This document shows, one piece after another, positions 13,419-13,718 of a stretch of 13,718 nt of DNA. The DNA lies in assembly GCA_035640475.1 (NCBI GenBank), contig DASQWC010000005.1, positions 1 to 13,718 on the forward strand. The letters are read 5' to 3'. The DNA is from DASQWC01 sp035640475. Its GTDB lineage: Bacteria; Actinomycetota; JAICYB01. Position numbers and translations under genes: made by a program. The notes below the pieces were generated by a model. That model was not told where the DNA came from. It was given only the letters and a program-made list of their open reading frames with translations, and searched no databases. Numbering within the stretch: the first letter of the stretch is position 1; every line of letters starts with the position of its first letter.

Positions 13419-13718
13419 GACCCCTTCCTCCCCCTCTTGACGGCTCCGTCGTATGCCCCCGCGCGCAACCGAGCGAGGACGTGCTCACACCATTCGCGTT
13501 CGGCCACGAGCAGCCGCAGCTCGTGCTCGTGCAGGTCGTCGACGCGGGCCTGGAGGCCCGGGCTGTCGAAGCTCGGCCGGTATTCGGAGCTGAAGATCGC
13601 GATTTGGTTGTCGAGCGCCTGGAGCCGCTCGCGCAACAGCGGCTCGATCTCGTCGGCGCCCAGCTCGAGATAGAACTGCAGCGCCATGTCGACCGGGCGC
13701 GCGACTCGCACCGGCGGG
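13415..13718 (-). CDS. PadR-like transcriptional regulator, C-terminal domain only (N-terminus off the right edge)
   Basis: The visible ~100 residues are open to the window edge; a GTG at 13711 is internal and probably not the start. The segment RPVDMALQFYLELGADEIEP leads into long amphipathic helices (LLRERLQALDNQIAIF, then LHEHELRLLVAEREWCEHVL). This is the pattern of the C-terminal dimerisation domain (Vir_act_alpha_C) of actinobacterial PadR regulators, which mostly read RxVxxALxFLxxLxPDEVxxLLxxRLxALE. The N-terminal winged helix would lie beyond 13718. Downstream CPBP overlaps by four bases, so the two are cotranscribed; PadR proteins commonly repress neighbouring membrane genes. The call rests on resemblance of one domain and would fail if no winged helix is found to the right. 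Confidence 0.62.
   Translation of the reverse strand, partial: PPVRVARPVDMALQFYLELGADEIEPLLRERLQALDNQIAIFSSEYRPSFDSPGLQARVDDLHEHELRLLVAEREWCEHVLARLRAGAYDGAVKRGRKGS
13427..13431 (-). promoter_or_regulatory. Ribosome binding site of the CPBP gene
   Basis: On the minus strand GGAGG (inside AGGGGGAGGAAGGGG) ends eight bases before ATG 13418. It lies inside the end of the PadR-like gene and supports the ATGA-overlapping start. Confidence 0.7.

Noticed and set aside
1..13718. CRISPR arrays, tRNA/rRNA genes, transposases, tandem repeats, integration sites
   Set aside because: None was recognised on reading either strand; no regularly spaced repeats or transposase motifs were seen.

Overview
This looks like an ordinary stretch of high-GC bacterial chromosome, most likely from an actinomycete-type organism (Actinomycetota). 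The reasons are codon positions rich in G/C, frequent GTG starts, start codons sitting six bases behind a TANNNT -10 box (leaderless transcripts), an SthA of the mycobacterial type, an actinobacterial-style PadR C-terminus, a DUF6766 protein, and the TPR half of an actinobacterial LuxR-type regulator. The exact lineage cannot be read from the window. No phage, plasmid, insertion sequence, CRISPR array, tRNA or rRNA was seen.

Layout. Positions 1-1310 (minus): a GNAT acetyltransferase overlapping an SsuD-like flavin monooxygenase that runs off the left edge. Positions 1379-2854 (minus): a secreted parallel beta-helix protein with an unusual insert. Positions 2864-3229: a regulatory gap holding a perfect 14-bp palindrome, a second dyad, and a small plus-strand ORF that resembles a leftover of an AAA-ATPase/cyclase-type regulator. 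Positions 3230-4620 (minus): an RNase Z-like metallo-hydrolase translationally coupled to a TetR repressor. Positions 4621-4749: a divergent control region with an 11-bp-arm inverted repeat and a -10 box. Positions 4750-7615 (plus): a TPR protein followed by a soluble transhydrogenase lacking redox cysteines. Positions 7708-8208 (plus): a DUF6766 membrane protein. Positions 8212-10632 (minus): a lipoprotein lytic transglycosylase followed by a secreted FG-GAP propeller. Positions 10655-11719 (plus): a DapB/diaminopentanoate-dehydrogenase-like oxidoreductase. Positions 11716-12162 (minus): a DUF1579-like protein. Positions 12190-12723 (plus): a DUF1697 protein. Positions 12732-13718 (minus): a CPBP membrane protease behind a partial PadR-like regulator.

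The genes form several small independent units rather than one pathway. The clearest non-genic signal is regulatory. Two divergent gene pairs (10632/10655 and 12162/12190) are each driven by back-to-back -10 boxes only 10-15 bp across. In all four genes exactly six bases separate the -10 box from the start codon, so both promoters should make leaderless mRNAs in both directions. Other points worth a second look are two candidate TetR-family operators, a LuxR-type TPR module without its DNA-binding domain in an operon with a transhydrogenase, and convergent genes whose stop codons share a CTAG tetranucleotide. I saw no clear novel defence or biosynthetic system.
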